From NCBI GenBank assembly GCA_011763485.2, contig JAANSK020288490.1, positions 1 to 20,161 of the forward strand: a stretch of 20,161 nt of DNA, written 5' to 3'. Position numbers and translations under genes: made by a program. This DNA is from Isoetes engelmannii (lineage: Eukaryota; Streptophyta; Lycopodiopsida; Isoetales; Isoetaceae). The notes under the pieces were generated by a model. That model was not told the origin of the DNA and did no database searches. It saw only the letters and a list, made by a program, of their open reading frames with translations. Shown here piece by piece: positions 20,091 to 20,161 of this stretch (the stretch's first letter is position 1; every line of letters starts with the position of its first letter).

Positions 20091-20161
20091 TAAGATAAGA
20101 TAAGATAAGATAAGATAAGATAAGATAAGATAAGATAAGATAAGATAAGATAAGATAAGAT
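20091..20161. repeat. (TAAGA)n microsatellite at the window edge
   Basis: About 14 perfect TAAGA pentamers (71 nt) are preceded by two TAAAA units and run off the right edge. The perfect identity indicates a young, length-variable array. Confidence 0.95.

Overview
The window is nuclear DNA of a flowering plant. The signs are a plant-type fused methionine-salvage gene with short GT-AG introns, a plant-type TLDc gene, LTR elements with the plant initiator-Met tRNA primer site, and AT-rich TE-filled spacers. The sequence does not let me name the species, or settle monocot versus dicot. No tRNA, rRNA, CRISPR or bacterial-type feature was seen.

Layout. 1-3192: the 5' portion of a minus-strand LTR retrotransposon fossil (LTR about 1678-3192, primer site 1665-1676, decayed interior running off the left edge). 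3193-4440: spacer and promoter of the first gene, with a 113-bp tandem duplication. 4441-8648 (+): a complete 12-exon, 543-aa bifunctional methylthioribulose-1-phosphate dehydratase / enolase-phosphatase E1 (DEP1). 8649-14777: about 6 kb of intergenic DNA packed with decayed repeats: copia-like and other LTR fragments, two foldback/MITE copies plus a third fragment, and two inverted arrays of a GGATTAACCAC motif that bracket about 3.9 kb. 14778-19004 (-): a 9-exon, 434-aa TLDc-domain protein with an unfamiliar N-terminal half. 19005-20161: its promoter side, with three CACGTG boxes, an 86-bp-period duplication, two neighbouring inverted repeats (one a 112-nt hairpin), and an (AAGAT)n microsatellite at the right edge.

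The two host genes are convergent and nothing in the sequence ties them into one pathway. DEP1 performs successive steps of the Yang (methionine salvage) cycle; TLDc proteins are linked to oxidative-stress tolerance and V-ATPase regulation. Both gene models were built by hand from splice sites, frame continuity and remembered family motifs. Exon sums are divisible by three (1632 and 1305 nt). The points most worth a second look are intron 6 of DEP1, whose retention would split the fusion into its two ancestral enzymes; a histone-H3-tail-like peptide in the retroelement; the inverted motif arrays; and the hairpin pair upstream of the TLDc gene.
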